From Benincasa hispida (lineage: Eukaryota; Streptophyta; Magnoliopsida; Cucurbitales; Cucurbitaceae): 64,000 nucleotides of DNA. The stretch lies in contig NC_052354.1 of assembly GCF_009727055.1 (NCBI RefSeq), forward strand, positions 35,490,067 through 35,554,066. The letters are read 5' to 3'. The position numbers were made by a program, and so were the translations under genes. The notes under the pieces are model-generated. The model saw nothing but the letters and a program-made list of their open reading frames with translations. It searched no databases and was not told where the DNA came from. This document shows positions 1 to 12,670 of the stretch, piece after piece (position 1 is the stretch's first letter; every line of letters starts with the position of its first letter).

Positions 1-2722
1 CTTGACAAGAAGGCATTCGATTATATATGATATGATTGAACTGGTTAATTATATATAATATGATTGACTTTATGTATGAGATACATTTTTTAGAGGAAAA
101 TGGATATAAATATGATTTATATCTAGTGGAGGAGAAAACAGTATGGTTATATGTGATATTAAATCATAGGTTAATGAATATAATAAGATTATATTTATTA
201 TTTTTAATTAAACAATTATGGGATAATTATCCCGGCATTTTCTCTGTAACCATGTGATAGTGGGAGGTTTCATTCAGTTTTTCTAACTGAAGAATAAAAT
301 GAAAATGGTTTTCATTTTGCAAAAGATCACATAATTTGCTCACGAGTTGTATACAGCCTATCGTATAGCAAACTGGGAGACTACACGATAGCTCAACGTT
401 GCTACACAATCGTATACACGCACGCCTCTTTGTAAACGATCACATAGGATTTTCTAAACGATTGTCTAGCGCCCGAGCGTTTACTAATCGATCGTCTATA
501 CGATCGCAGCTTATTTACTACATGATCGTGTACTTTCTTCTAAACGATCAAGAATCGTCTATACGATAGACCCTGCCTTCTCCCTCTTGCTTGGTCGTTG
601 TATACGATCTTCATTGCCTTCTTCCCTTTACCAAATCCAAAAGAGCCCACACCTCCTAGATTCTCATACCAAGAATACTGAGGGTTCTAAGTAGTGGTGT
701 CATTCCCATTATTGCTCTGTTCGTGTGGTGGCCATTCGTGAGTAGATGATCAGGTGATTTGGTGAACAATTGCTTGGATGTACCAACGAGAGCGAAAGAA
801 GCAATCCCTTGTGTAAGAGTTAAATAACATGTAGTGGAAGTATCAAGGACTAATTTTGGCAAAAACTAAAGCTTACTCTTCATAAAAATGGGTTTTCAGA
901 ACATACCTTTGGCGAACTCTCCAAGAAAACGTCTGTTCAACTACTGTCTTCACTTGATATCAATGTAAACCACCTCAAAGCCTTTCCTACTATGCTCTTG
1001 GAGCTTTAGGTAGAGTTGTGAGACTCAAGAATAGCTTGAAGATGTCAAGAAACAAGGAAAACTCACAGCAGCAAATTGAAGAAGATAGTTTCTTCTTCAC
1101 CATAGTTTTTCTCTCCGAATTCTGTATCCCACTTCTTCTCCCACAACTCCAATCTTCTTTATATATTTAGATGAACATGCAAAGTGATGGAGTGCATGGC
1201 TTGCAGCTCATGATTGGATAATCAAAGTAGAGAAGATAATTTTTTGTGTGTGAGCATAAAGATGATGATAATGGAGAAAACTCTTTTTCCATTTTGTGCA
1301 ACGATGCAAAACGTTTTTCCATTTTCTTTTTAAAATAAAAAATTTTTTTAAATCATTTTAATTCAAAAATTGATTTTCTTAAATTAATTTTTGCACAATA
1401 ATCATCTTCATATATTTGAATCATATTTAAATATTTATTCTCTTGTTCCATTTCATTTGAACGTTTCAAATTAATTTCTCAAGCTACCCTAAAGCTTACC
1501 CATTTAAGAGCTAGTAGGGGGACTTCGCGAACAGATCATGGGCTCCAACAATCCGAGATTAATCGGCTAAGCTCATTAGACCAATTAACCCCCATTCGTT
1601 AACTAATGGGTGATTCCACTAAAGCCCATAGCTGAACTCCCCACACTGTAGATATATTATGTCCACTTGATATAACCATGATTAGTAAGTTAACCCTTCA
1701 TAGGTTGCTCGTAATAACAGTTGGGTCGAATCTCTGTTTTACCCCCGTAATTACCTCTTGTTCCTTAAGTTCCACTGATCCTCTAATGAACAATTGATTT
1801 GTGATCCAATCAACAAATTGAATCCCTCTCAGGCCAATGAGAGGGTGCGGCCTCTTGTTCAAGACCCAGAATCAGCACTTGAAGGGAACAACCTCTCTAC
1901 TAATTCTAATCGGGTAGGAGTGAATTCCCTCTTACACCCTATGTTCCCAGCTATTCATCCGGTCTTATCCCCAAAATGGTAAGCTTATTCAGCAGAGGCA
2001 ATTGGTCTACTCTCACCGTTTGCAGATCAAAGAATAATCCCAAACAAACAGAAGTTCATAGTTAGCTCAGGATTCAGGTTAAGTTACCTAGGTCATCACT
2101 TTGAAATAGTCAGTCTTAAACAGTAAACAGTGTTATAAAGTAAGAGTGATAGGTTTCGTGGCCCAATCTTGCACAAAACTCATTTGCAGAGGACACCCTC
2201 ACTCCTCATGTCTCAACATGCACGAATTAGGATCACTTCATATGTAGCACTTTACAACTCTTTGTAACAACTACAGAGTAGGCCGCATCCAATAGTGTTA
2301 CCAGAATAAGGTACCCAACCTTATTTATATACTATAGATCATTTTGACTATTTATTCGAACCTGATCCACTTGTATGTCTTCATATAAAGTTCAAGTACT
2401 CATATAATAGTCAAGGGACTTAGATTTATTGGATATTCAACAACAACTTTATCGAATTCTCAGAATAAGTTCTAATGTTTACAAACCACGAGTTTTAGGA
2501 CATAAAACCCAACACCTTGGAGAGAACGAGATTTTCTATGGAGAAGTGTTCTTCAACTAGTACATTTTCTTTTTCTCTTGTTATTTATTGTTCAAAGTAT
2601 GCCGGTAATTTGTTGTTTATTGCATAACTTATCTGTTAGATTGTAAATGTGGAAATTCTGTCACAATATATTTGGAACGATCCGCTTTCGCTCAAAGATA
2701 CTCTTATATAAGAGTTCTTTCA
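1..2722 (+). repeat. 5' LTR of the copia element, truncated at window edge and interrupted at 812-2514
   Basis: Bases 1-811 and 2515-2722 align in order with about 10312-11316 of the 3' LTR. Shared marks include the GTTTACAAA-class AT-rich block, a block rich in CGATCG words at 440-600, the CTTGGTCGTTGTATA string near 590, and the AGATTGTAAATGTGGAAATT string near 2640. The LTR ends in CA at 2721-2722, two bases before the primer site. The upstream half of this LTR is outside the window. Confidence 0.9.
812..2514 (-). mobile_element. Solo LTR, antisense, with 5-bp target-site duplication CCTTG
   Basis: The insert begins TGTAAGAG at 812 and ends CCCAACA at 2514, so it has TG...CA ends. It is flanked by CCTTG at 807-811 and again at 2515-2519. 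Removing the insert and one repeat restores the continuous LTR seen at about 11100-11115. On the minus strand it starts TGTTGGGTTTTATGTCCT, the same start as the LTR at 35174. Length is 1703 bp, with no coding content. A solo LTR is expected after recombination between the two LTRs of a full element. Confidence 0.92.
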
Positions 2723-2724
2723 AT

Positions 2725-2737
2725 TGGTATCAGAGCC
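2725..2737 (+). other. Primer-binding site (tRNA-iMet type) of the copia element
   Basis: TGGTATCAGAGCC follows the LTR end by two bases. This is the usual plant copia primer site complementary to the 3' end of initiator methionine tRNA. A related copy on the minus strand is at 19118-19130. Confidence 0.93.
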
Positions 2738-5012
2738 AGGTTCTGATATTCCAAATTCATTGATGCAAATAATTGCATTTACATTCTCGGTGGGTAAAAG
2801 CATGTTTATTCTCTTTTTAATTTTTAAATAGTTATATGGATGTGGGATTAATGGAGTTTCTGGGATGAAGCCTTTGTATTGTTTAAATTCTTTTACATTT
2901 GAAGTTAATTGTAAGGGCCCCTGAGTTTTTGGGCATATTAACTCCTATCGAGTCTATAATTTCAAAGAGTTTGAGTCTGTGAGTCATTCATGAAGAAGCT
3001 TCATAGCAAGGGTTGCTATTCTTCGAGGATGAAGATGACCAAACATTGGACGGGTCATGTAAACAATGGGGCAGACGATTGTTGAGTATCAGATACTCGG
3101 GAGCTGGTTGAAGCACGCATACTAAACGATCGTGTAGCTCAGCAAGCTTCATCGCTTACTTTCTGACTACACGATCGCGGAGTAAATTGTTTACTTTAGT
3201 GTTTGTTAAGTGATCATCTAGACGATCGGGCTTTGCAGCTACGTTGTCGTCTAAACAATCTTTTAGCACACGCATGTTTTTATCTTATGCGCTAAACGAT
3301 CGTATACCTGGCCACGTTTACTAAACGATGGGAGCTTCGCCCGACGGTTCAAGACCCGATTTTTTAGAAAAATGTAATTGATAGATTTTTTTTCTTTCCG
3401 ATTTTTGAGGCGATGCATCCCGATCCATTAATCTGTATGAATGTACATAGGATGTATGTTTTATTTATATGTCATATGGTATTCCATATAGAAGAAATCC
3501 CACCTTAGGTTATTCATTGGTCATGCATCATCTATTTATTATAAGTGTTATGATTTAGAGAAGCATGATTTAAATTACGTAAGAGTATGCTCATGCATTA
3601 TATAATATAAGAGTTATATTTATGCATGCGTAAAGCATTGACATGCATCATCTTTATATTATAAGTGTTATAGTATAAGGGTGTATGGAAAGCATGTTTG
3701 CTTGGTTCGTTACATGTATATAAAAGTTATGTATAGTAATGAACGGGCATTGCATGAAGCATGACACATAGGTTATATTTATAAGTGTTATGAATACCTT
3801 GTTGTGTGGTAATGTATGGTTTTAGTTGTTTCTTTTATAAAGGTTATAAGGAAATCAGAACTAAAATCAATAAGAAACACGTGCATGCCAACTTAGGTTT
3901 ATATCATGGTTTTAAAAATGTTTTAAAATTTGGTGGAGTTAGACCTAAGATCACGGTTCTAATCTGATTAGCAACCTTAGGCTTTAATCTTTTAATGAGT
4001 TTAATAGGATTAAATTGACTAATAAAAGGTTAAAATGTAGCAAATCTATCTATAAGAGACATTTTGTCTAAGGTGGGTTCTGTCTAGGCTAGGGTATTTA
4101 AGGTGACAGAAACGGAACACGCTACCTGGGAACCTACCTGGAAAGGTGAATTAGATAGATTTGATGCATGCATGCAAGGTTAAGGACAATCCATTGAAGT
4201 TTAATGTGACTACTTGAACTTGTTTATTTTCAAAGACAAAAGTTGTTTTTGAGCGGATTAAAAGAACTTAGACTAAAATCAGTAGCCAGATTGTCTAGGT
4301 TAATGAACCCCTAGGTAGAACATTCATGGGAGGTACTTGAGGTATCTGATGCCTCATTTAAACCTCTCGCGTTTTCTCCTTTATTGTCCACACCATGAGA
4401 TCTATCTCAGCCTCTGGCACCCTGAGAGTGTCCCCCTAAAGGATGGTGTTTGGGTAGGTCAATATCAAGGTGGATGGAGAGAATTGTTCATAGTAAGGTT
4501 TTCTGTGCATATCCCACGATCTCTTTCATTAGGTTAGATAAGGTTTCTGTGTATCGCTTCGAGGCACCCTGGGAGTGTCCTTAATAGGATAGCAGTTTTG
4601 CACGTTTCTTTATTTGATCTTCTGTATAGGATAAGGTTTACTTAGTTTCGCTATCCTAATCTGCTTTTTCCCTACAGTGGGCGCATTAGGGCAAGACTCT
4701 AGGGCCGAATACGAGGGGTTACACTTACGTGGAATTGTTCAGGGTTAACAGCTCTGGACCGAATAAATTGTGACTGTTAGGTTCAGTTTCAAGAGTTGGT
4801 TCTACCTAATGGTTGAGAATGTCTCATCCCAGTGAATGGGAATCTGGTCACCCCATCAGTGATGTTTGTCCTACCTCGCTGGGGCTCATTGCGAAATAGA
4901 AGTCTTATCACTTAGAGTACTTGGTAACTGTTTTACTAAAACTAATTGGCATTAAAATGTGGTTTAGGAAAAGACTTATAAAAGTTTGTTCATTTTTTAG
5001 CAACGGTTTTAA
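2738..5012 (+). other. Unusually long non-coding leader of the copia element
   Basis: About 2.3 kb separates the primer site from the gag ATG, with no credible coding frame. It contains a CGATCG-rich patch (about 3120-3330), a patch of repeated ATAAGTGTTATG-type words (about 3535-3800), and CCCTGAGAGTGTCCCC/CCCTGGGAGTGTCC near 4420 and 4567. Parts recur antisense at 11317-12670 and 17947-19117, so it belongs to the repeat family and not to this locus alone. Confidence 0.75.
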
Positions 5013-6019
5013 ATGGCTACAACCAAAATTGCTTTGCTAAGCATCGATAAGTTAACTGGCGACAATTACGCTAGTTGGAAACATATGATCACGACTATAC
5101 TAATCATCGAGAATCTTATGTTCACCCTTATGAGGGAGTGTCCTCCTATTCCATCTCCTAACGCCGCTCTAAATGTTCGGGAGACGTATGAGCAATGGAC
5201 ACGGGCAAACGAAAAGGCCCAAGCCTATATCTTGGCCAGTCTTAGCGACGTGTTGGCCAAGAAGCATGAGTCCATGGTCTCAGCGTGTGAGATCATGGAG
5301 TCCCTGAAGGGATGTTCGGACAATCGTCTGGACAGCTCAAGCACGAGGCTCCAAAATACATTTTCAACTCTAAAATAGAGGAAGGCACCTCTGTTCGTGA
5401 ACACGTGCTTAACATGATGGTCTACTTCAATGTGGCGGAGATGAATGGGTCTAGGATCGATAAGAGTAATCAGGTTAGCATAATCCTACATTCGTTGCCG
5501 AAAAACTTCCTCCACCTTGTTAGCAATGCGATTCTTAACAAAGTGGACTATACCCTTAATACTCTCCACAACGAGTTGCAGACCCATCAATCCGTATTGA
5601 AAAGTAAGGAGAAGAGGGGAGGTGAGGCAAATTTTGCCTCCTCTTCAAAGCAATTCCATCGAGGTTCAACCTTTGGGACTAAGTCTGCACCTTCTATTTC
5701 TAACATTGGAAAGTGGAAGAAGAAGAAGGGTAGTAAAGGGAAAGGGAAGGCACCTGCTAACCTGCCATCTGTCGCCCAGTGGAATAGGCTTTCGGTGCCG
5801 ATTCAAAAAGGAAAGTGTTTCCACTGCAACCAAGATGGATACTGGAAGAGGAATTGTCCTCGCTGGTTGAAGGAAAAGAAAGCGACCAAGGCGAACAAAG
5901 ATAAATATGATTTACTGGTGTTAGAAACTTGTTTAGTGGAGAATGATGATTCTTTCTGGGTTATTGATTCAGACGCCACTAATCATGTTTGTTCTTCTTT
6001 TCAGGGGATTAGATCCTGA
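5013..6019 (+). pseudogene. gag-pro: Copia gag and protease remnant
   Basis: The ATG at 5013 opens a gag with the N-terminal pattern LTGDNYASWK, typical of copia gag. The frame shifts by one near 5310 and continues to about 6019. At 5816-5857 is the zinc knuckle CFHCNQDGYWKRNC, where the usual His of CX2CX4HX4C is Tyr. The protease core near 5965 reads DSD where active enzymes have DSG (or DTG). A Trp codon has become TGA right after 6015. In an active element this region makes the capsid and the polyprotein protease; here both metal binding and proteolysis look lost. Confidence 0.9.
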
Positions 6020-6048
6020 CGGCAACTAGAGGCTGGTGAGATGACGAT

Positions 6049-6900
6049 GTGAGTAGGCATCGGGCACGTCGTCTTAGCTATAGTAGTGGGAGGAGTTCGT
6101 TGACTTTACAAAATAAATTTCTTATTTTAAAAGATGTATTTGTAGTTCCTGAGTTGAAAAGGAACTTAATTTCTGTAAAGTGCTTGTTACAATGTAAATA
6201 TACTCTTAATTTTAATGTGGATAAAGTGTTTATTCATAAAGATGGAGTAGAAATTTGTACAGCAAAACTAGAAAATAACTTATATGTGTTAAGACCGTTA
6301 ACATTAAGTTCTCTCCATAACATAGAGATGTTTAAAACTGTCGTAACTCAAAATAAACTTCAACGTGTTTCTCCAAAAGAAAATGTCCAACTTTGGCACC
6401 TTCGATTAGGGCACATCAATCTCAATGGGATTGATAGGTTGGTGAAGAATGGCTTTCTAAGCGAGTTAGAAGAAAATTCTTTACCGGTGTGTGAATCTTG
6501 CCTTGGGGGTTAGATCACTAAAATACCTTTTACTAGAAAAGGTTATCGAGCCAAAGAACCTCTAGAATTAGTACATTCTGACCTCTGTGGTCCTATGAAT
6601 GTGCGAGCCAGGGGAGACTATGAATATTTTATTAGCTTTACTGATGATTACTCTAGGTATGGGTATGTTTATTTGATGCAATGGAAGTCTGAATCCTTTA
6701 AAAAGTTCAAAGAGTTCAAGACTGAAGTTGAAATGCATTGGATAGACGGATTAAGAAACTTCGTTCAAATCGAGGTGGAGAGTTTTTAGATTCGGGGTTC
6801 CAGGACTATTTGATAGAACATTGAATCATTTCCCAACTCTCAGCGCTGGGTACACCACAGTAGACTGGTGTAACAGAGAGAAGAAACAAAACCTTGTTGG
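6049..6900 (+). pseudogene. Copia integrase remnant
   Basis: The pre-integrase HHCC region is visible as LWHLRLGHIN (about 6393) and CESC near 6495. A stop (TAG) follows at about 6511. The catalytic core begins with HSDLCGPM near 6580, the first Asp of DD35E, and FTDDYSRYG follows. The second catalytic Asp, in the RSDRGGE-type motif, has become Asn (AAT at 6768-6770, reading RSNRGGEF). A further stop is near 6824. Downstream, to about 7440, only scattered fragments of the C-terminal region remain. Confidence 0.9.
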
Positions 6901-7499
6901 GCATGGTTCGTTCGATGATGAGTTACGCTTCCTTACCGAACTCGTTTTGGGGTTTTGTAGTGGAGACTGAAGTACATATACTCAACTGTGTTCTTTCCTT
7001 GCGAGAATACCTCTGAAGTTGTGGAACGGCCATAAAGCTAGTTTACGTCACTTCCGCATATGGGGTTGCCCAGCACATGTGCTTGAGGCTAATCCAAAGA
7101 AATTGGAACCATGGTCGAGGTTGTGTCTCTTTGTAGGCTACCCCAAAATTACATGAGGGGGTTACTTTTATGATCCATCGAAAAATAGAATGTTTATTTC
7201 TACGAATGCTACTTTCCTGGAGAAGGATCATATTAGGATGCACAGTCCAGGTAGTAAAGTCGTGTTACGTAAGCTTTCCAGCAAAACTACTAAAATTCCA
7301 ACAAGAGTTGTTGAAGGGTCTGCTTCATCAGCAAGAGTTGTTAATGATAGTTTATCTAGTAGGCCAGTTCCACCTTAAGAGTTTAGGGAACCTCGACGTA
7401 GTGAAAGGGTTGTGAACCCACCTATTCGCTATCTGGGTTTCATGAAAATCTTGGCTATTTGAAGATCTGTTGTCTTATCATAAGGAAATGGAGGATGTT

Positions 7500-8420
7500 G
7501 ATCGGGATGAATGGGTCAAAGCCATGGATCTCGAGATGGAGTCGATGTACTTCAACTCAGTATGGGATCTTGTAGATCAGCCTGATGAGATCAGACCTAT
7601 AGGTTGTAAATAGATTTACAAGAGGAAACGGGGTGCTGATGGGGAGGTGCAAACCTTCAAGGCTCAACTTGTGACAAAGGGTTATACCCAGGTGGAGGGA
7701 GTTGACTATGAGGAGAGTTTCTCGCCTGTTGCCATGTTGAAGTCGATCCGCATCCTCCTGTCCATTGATGCTTATTATGATTATGAGATTTGAAAAATGG
7801 ACATCAAGACGACCTTTCTGAATGGAAATCTTAAGGAGACCATTTATATGGTGCAGCCCGAGGGATTCATTGTCTAAGGTCAAGAGCAAAATGTTTGCAA
7901 ACTGAATCAGTTCATTTATGGGCAAAAACAGGCGTCTCGATCTTGGAACATTCAGTTTGATAATGCAATCAAATCGTATGGCTTTGACTAAAACGTTGAT
8001 GAGTCTTGTGTCTACAAGAAGGTCGTCAACGGTTCAGTAGTTTTCTTAGTGTTGTATGTAGAAGATATCTTACTCATTGGGAATGATGTAGGACTACTGA
8101 CTGTAGTTAAGAACTGACTAGTGACCCAATTCCAAATGAAAGATTTGAGAGAGGCTCAGTTTGTTCTGGGTATATAGATCTTTCAGGATCGTAAGAACAA
8201 AGTGTTGACGTTGTCTCATGCATCGTACATTGATTAGATGTTGCTCAAGCACTCGATGTAGGACTCCAAAAGGGGCCTACTGCCGTTCAAGCATGGAGTT
8301 ACTCTGTGTAAGGAAATGTGTTCTAAGATGCCTCAAAAGGTTGAGAAGATGAGACGGGTCACATATGCATCTGTCGTTGGCAGTTTGATGTATGTGATGC
8401 TCTATATTCTAGGCCAGACA
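7500..8420 (+). pseudogene. Copia reverse transcriptase remnant
   Basis: From about 7512 the frame reads a copia reverse transcriptase with in-frame stops. Recognisable pieces are KGYTQVEGVDYEESFSPVA, KMDIKTTFLNGNL and the catalytic box LYVEDILLIGND (8052-8087). The first Asp of the usual YVDD is Glu (GAA at 8061-8063). Stops lie near 7610, 7791, 7876 and 7988. It should copy element RNA into cDNA but cannot be translated intact. Confidence 0.92.
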
Positions 8421-8990
8421 TTTGCTATGCTGTGGAAATAGTCAGTAGGTATCAGTCTAACCTAGGCCAGGGTCACTGAACCGTAGTTAAGACATCCTCA
8501 AGTATCTTTGGAGAACGAGGGACTACATGCTCGTGTATGGAACTAGGGATTCGATTCTTACTAGATACATGGATTGTGACTTTCAAACTGATAAGGACTC
8601 TCGGAAGTCCACTTCAGGGTCAGTTTTTACTCTTAACGGAGGAGCAGTAGTATGGCAAAGCACTAAGCAAAGGTGCATCGCCAATTCCACGATGGAGGCC
8701 GAATACGTAGCAGCTTGTGAGGCTACTAAGGAGGTCGTTTAGCTCAGGAAGTTCCTGACAGAGCTGGAAGTTGTTCCAGACATATCTAGGCTCATCACCC
8801 TCTATTGTGACAGTGGTGCTGTGGCGAACTCCAAAGAGCCAAGGAGTCACAGGCGCGACAAACACATAGAGCTGAAGTATCATCTGATCCGCGAGATAGT
8901 TCATTGAGGGGATGTGATCATCATAAAGATCGCTGTCAATAGCACAACGGTTTGTACCATTTACTGAAGGCTCTCGAGCTATAGCTGTTC
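8420..8990 (+). pseudogene. Copia RNase H remnant
   Basis: The frame around 8566-8740 reads DFQTDKDSRKSTSGSVF and STMEAEYVAACEATKE, hallmark copia RNase H sequences. A TAG at about 8740 interrupts it. The C-terminal part (RDKHIELKYHLIRE, about 8857) follows in the same frame with another stop at about 8904. This domain removes RNA from the RNA-DNA hybrid during reverse transcription. It is followed by about 150 bp of non-coding sequence and the purine-rich tract. Confidence 0.92.
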
Positions 8991-9130
8991 GAATGTCCAC
9001 TAATTAAAAGCATAGGTCTCAGAAACGCCCATTGGTGGACTAGAGCAAAGTTGAGAGATATTTTGTATGGGCCTTATGCACCTAGTTTATTCTTATTATA
9101 GGTTGTAGTTACAACCCTACTTGCTTTATG

Positions 9131-11316
9131 GAAAGTGTGAGATTAATGGGATTATGTCGCACCTAACAAACTTCAATATTGTACCTGTCATAGTCTGTAA
9201 ACCACAGGTTTTGGAACAAGCGCTTGTGACTGTTAATATATGATAATTTTATTTCACTTTACATTGTCTTTGATAATTCGCTTTACCAAACCAATAAACT
9301 AAAAATCCCTGGGTTTTCATTATGTAACTTAAGGCCATGATATGTGAGACTACAACGTGGATCTGTCTTAAGTGATAAGCCAAAAAATGGTCTGTATATT
9401 ATGGATATAAGGAGGGAAACATTATACCTGGGGTTAACGCTAACGATGGTTGGTCGCTTTTAGTTACAAGTGTTGGTGTGGATTGATACAGATAGATCTG
9501 ACCTGTCATTATTGTGGGGACATGCAAGCAGGGGGTCCTAACAAAGGTTGTTATAAGACCTAACCACGAAGTGTACGTCTCGTTAATATAATGTCGTTCA
9601 TGACAGGACTTCACTTCACTTAGGATACCTAGGTAACATGACCTCATCCTAAACTGAGTTGGGAACTCCTGCTTTAGTGGCTGATCCTTAGTATTTGTAT
9701 GGTGTTGCGGAGTTGGCTAGATTCTCCGGACTCAATAATCCTACAACTATTGGTGGATTTCATCTTGATTGGAGCTAAGAATTCAACTACATCAAAGTAT
9801 GGAATTTCCACTCCTACCCTGAAACAGCGGGTAAGTAATTAAATTGCTTCCTTACAGTGCAATGATCTTGGGGTGCTTAACAGTGACATCATCTACAACC
9901 TTATTCATGGCTCTGAGAGGATGTACACACATAGTTAGAGACTATGTTATTTATATTTTTCATTAGATGGATCAGTTAGGTACTTAACGAGTTATATGTA
10001 ACTAATTCGGGGGAAAACGGATAATTGGTCATGTTGTATTTTCAATGAGCATTTGAGAAAGATTATCGTTCCGTTGATTGGTTATATATCGATGGACACA
10101 CGAAATATATCTGTCGGTAAGAAGAAGATTCAGCTGTCTGTTTTAGTGGAAATACCTGACAGTTAACGAATGGTGGATCTCGTGGCTCAAGAGTTTAGTC
10201 GCTTTTACGTACCATTGGAGCTTAGAGCCATTAGGCCTAAGGTCCCCTTGAGTGCTTCAATGGATTCAAGCTAAAAATTAAGGTTTTTGGGTTAGTTGAA
10301 GTGTTCAACCTTACAAGAGGAGTTCGATTTATATGTTTGATTTGAACTAGTTAATTGTATATGATATGATTGATTTATGTATGAGATACATTATTTGGAG
10401 GAAAATGGATATAAATATGATTTATATCTAGTGGAGGAGAAAACGGTATGGGGTTTATATGTGATATTAATCATAGGTTAATGAATATAATATGATTATA
10501 TTATTTTTTTAATTGGACAATTATGGTTAATTGTTGTGGCGTGTTTTATCCGTAACCGTGTTTTGATAGTGGGAGGTTTCATTCAATTTTTGTAACTGAA
10601 GAATAAAATGAAAATGGTTTTCATTTTACAAAAGATCACATAATTCGCTCATGAGTTGTATACAACCTATCGCATAGAAACGGAGAGACTACGCGATAGT
10701 CAATGTTGCTACACGATCATATACACGCGATCTCTTTCTAAATTGATCATAGGATTTATAATGTAAGATCGTATGCACCCGAGCATTTACTAAATGATCG
10801 TGTATACGATTGCAGCCTATTTACTACATGATCGTGTACTTTCTTCTAAACGATCAAGCATCGTCTATACGATAGACCCTGCCTTCTCCCTCTTGCTTGG
10901 TCGTTGTATATAATCTTCATTGCCTCCTTCTCTCTATCAAATCCAACAGAACCCACACCTCATGGATTCTCACATCGAGAATACTGAGGGTTCTAAGTGG
11001 TGGTGTCATCCCCATTGTTGTTGTGTTTGTGTGGAGGCCATTCATGAGTAGATTGGGGGATTTGGTGAACGATTGCTTGGACGTTCCAGCGAGAGAAAAA
11101 GAAGCAGTCCCTTGGAGAGAACGAGATTTTCTGTGGAGTAGCGTTCTTCAACTGGTTCGTTTTCTTGTTTTCTTGTTATTTATTGTTCAAAGCATGCCGG
11201 TAATTTGTTATTATTGCATAAATTGTCTGTTAGATTGTAAATGTGGAAATTTTTTCATAATGTATTTGGACCGATCCGCTTCCGCTCAGAAGTACTCTTG
11301 TATAAGAGTTTCTTCA
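9131..11316 (+). repeat. Purine-rich tract (about 9131-9143) and 3' LTR of the copia element
   Basis: GAAAGTGTGAGAT precedes a start TAATGGGATTATGTC at about 9144, which looks like a mutated TGTTGGGATTATGTC. The LTR then matches the solo LTR at 57145-59159 along its whole length and ends TCTTCA at 11316. Length is about 2173 bp. The last 1 kb matches 1-811 plus 2515-2722. The 10640-10880 block is again rich in CGATCG-like words. Confidence 0.87.
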
Positions 11317-12670
11317 AGTGTAACCCCTCATTTTAGGTCCTAGAGTTCCACCCCAATGAGCCAACCGTAGGAAAAAACCGATTGGGACATGAAACTAAAA
11401 CAATCTTGTCCATTTCTAGAGGTTGAATAAAATGTCATGCAAAAATGTCATCCTTTAGGGGGACACCCATGGTGCCACGATGTCATGCATGAAACTTTAC
11501 TTCAAATTAATGAGAGAGACTAAGGGATGTGCTGTCACACGTCCTGCTCCCACTTACTATAAACACTCTCTACATTCACCTTGATATTGATCTATACAAC
11601 TGTCACACGTAGGGGGGACACCCATGGTGTCTCGAGGCTGAGTATATATCTTATGATGTGAACTTTGAGGAGAAACGTGAAAAGGATGAAATGAAGTATC
11701 ATATGCCCCATTTTCCTCCCACTGAGCATTTTACCTAGGGTTAATTAACTTAGGAAAATCCAGCTACTGATTTTATCTAAGTGATTGTTTAACTTACCCA
11801 AAAACAACACTTGCCTTTGGATAGTTTACATAATTTTGATTAAGGTCTATTAAACTCTTTAACAAACTTTAACCAAACTTGCATGCTTGTAACAAATCTA
11901 TCTAATTCACCTTTCCAGGTTAGTTCCCGGGTAGAGGTTACGTTTTCGTCAACTTAAATATCCCAACCTAGATAGAACTAACCTTAGACAAAAGGTCTCT
12001 TATAGATATATTTGTTACAATATTTAATCTTTTAATTAAGATCAATTTAATCCTATTAAACCGATTAAAAGATTAAATATAAATTTCTAATCTCATTAGA
12101 AAAGTGAACTTAGGTCTATGTGAATCATATTTTGAAACAATTTTAAAAGATGATTATAAACTAAAGTTTGCATGCAATTCTTAATTATTGATTTTAATTT
12201 CTAATGTCATTTTTATAATAATTATAAACAAAAGATCTAAACTAAAACCATACATAGCATGCTTTGACATACTTTAGTAAATTATAACATTTACAAATTA
12301 ACCTAAAGCAGTGTTATACTTCATGCAATTTCATTTCATTACTAATATATATAACATTTATATAATAAAGTAATGAAACATACTATAGCATTGAACCATA
12401 TATTATAACAATTATAATATAAATGATGCATGGATATGCTATTAATGCATGTATGCATATATTATAATATTTATATTATATAATGCATGAGTATGCTATG
12501 AAATTAAATCATGTGTCTTAAATTTATAACATTTATAATATGATATATGAAATTAAATGCATAACCTATGGTGAGATTTTATACTATATGACATACTTTA
12601 TGGTATATAAATATAATGAAATTCATACATCACATGTATAAAATAAAAGCAAATAATGGACTAGGATTGG
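11317..12670 (-). mobile_element. Antisense fragment of a copia leader
   Basis: The reverse complement matches the leader at about 4733 back to about 3400, including GGGGTTACAC, the CACCCATGGTGCC/GTGTCCCCC block and the TCTCTTATAGATA string. It starts directly after the 3' LTR end at 11316. No coding sequence. It is probably a piece of an older copy into which, or next to which, the first element landed. Confidence 0.8.

Larger units (their letters stand above)
1..11316 (+). mobile_element. Ty1/copia LTR retrotransposon, near-complete, dead, left end off-window
   Basis: The order is LTR, tRNA-type primer site, long leader, gag, protease, integrase, reverse transcriptase, RNase H, purine-rich tract, LTR. 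Integrase before reverse transcriptase is the Ty1/copia order. The two LTRs match over 1-811 plus 2515-2722 versus about 10312-11316. The coding part is broken by many stops and at least one frameshift, so the copy cannot make a polyprotein. The 5' LTR start lies left of the window, so the target-site duplication cannot be checked. An unrelated LTR (812-2514) sits inside the 5' LTR. Confidence 0.93.

Noticed and set aside
10897..11343. 148-codon open frame in the copia 3' LTR
   Set aside because: It lies wholly within LTR sequence, crosses the LTR end at 11316, and shows no protein family. The corresponding stretch in the 5' LTR is interrupted.
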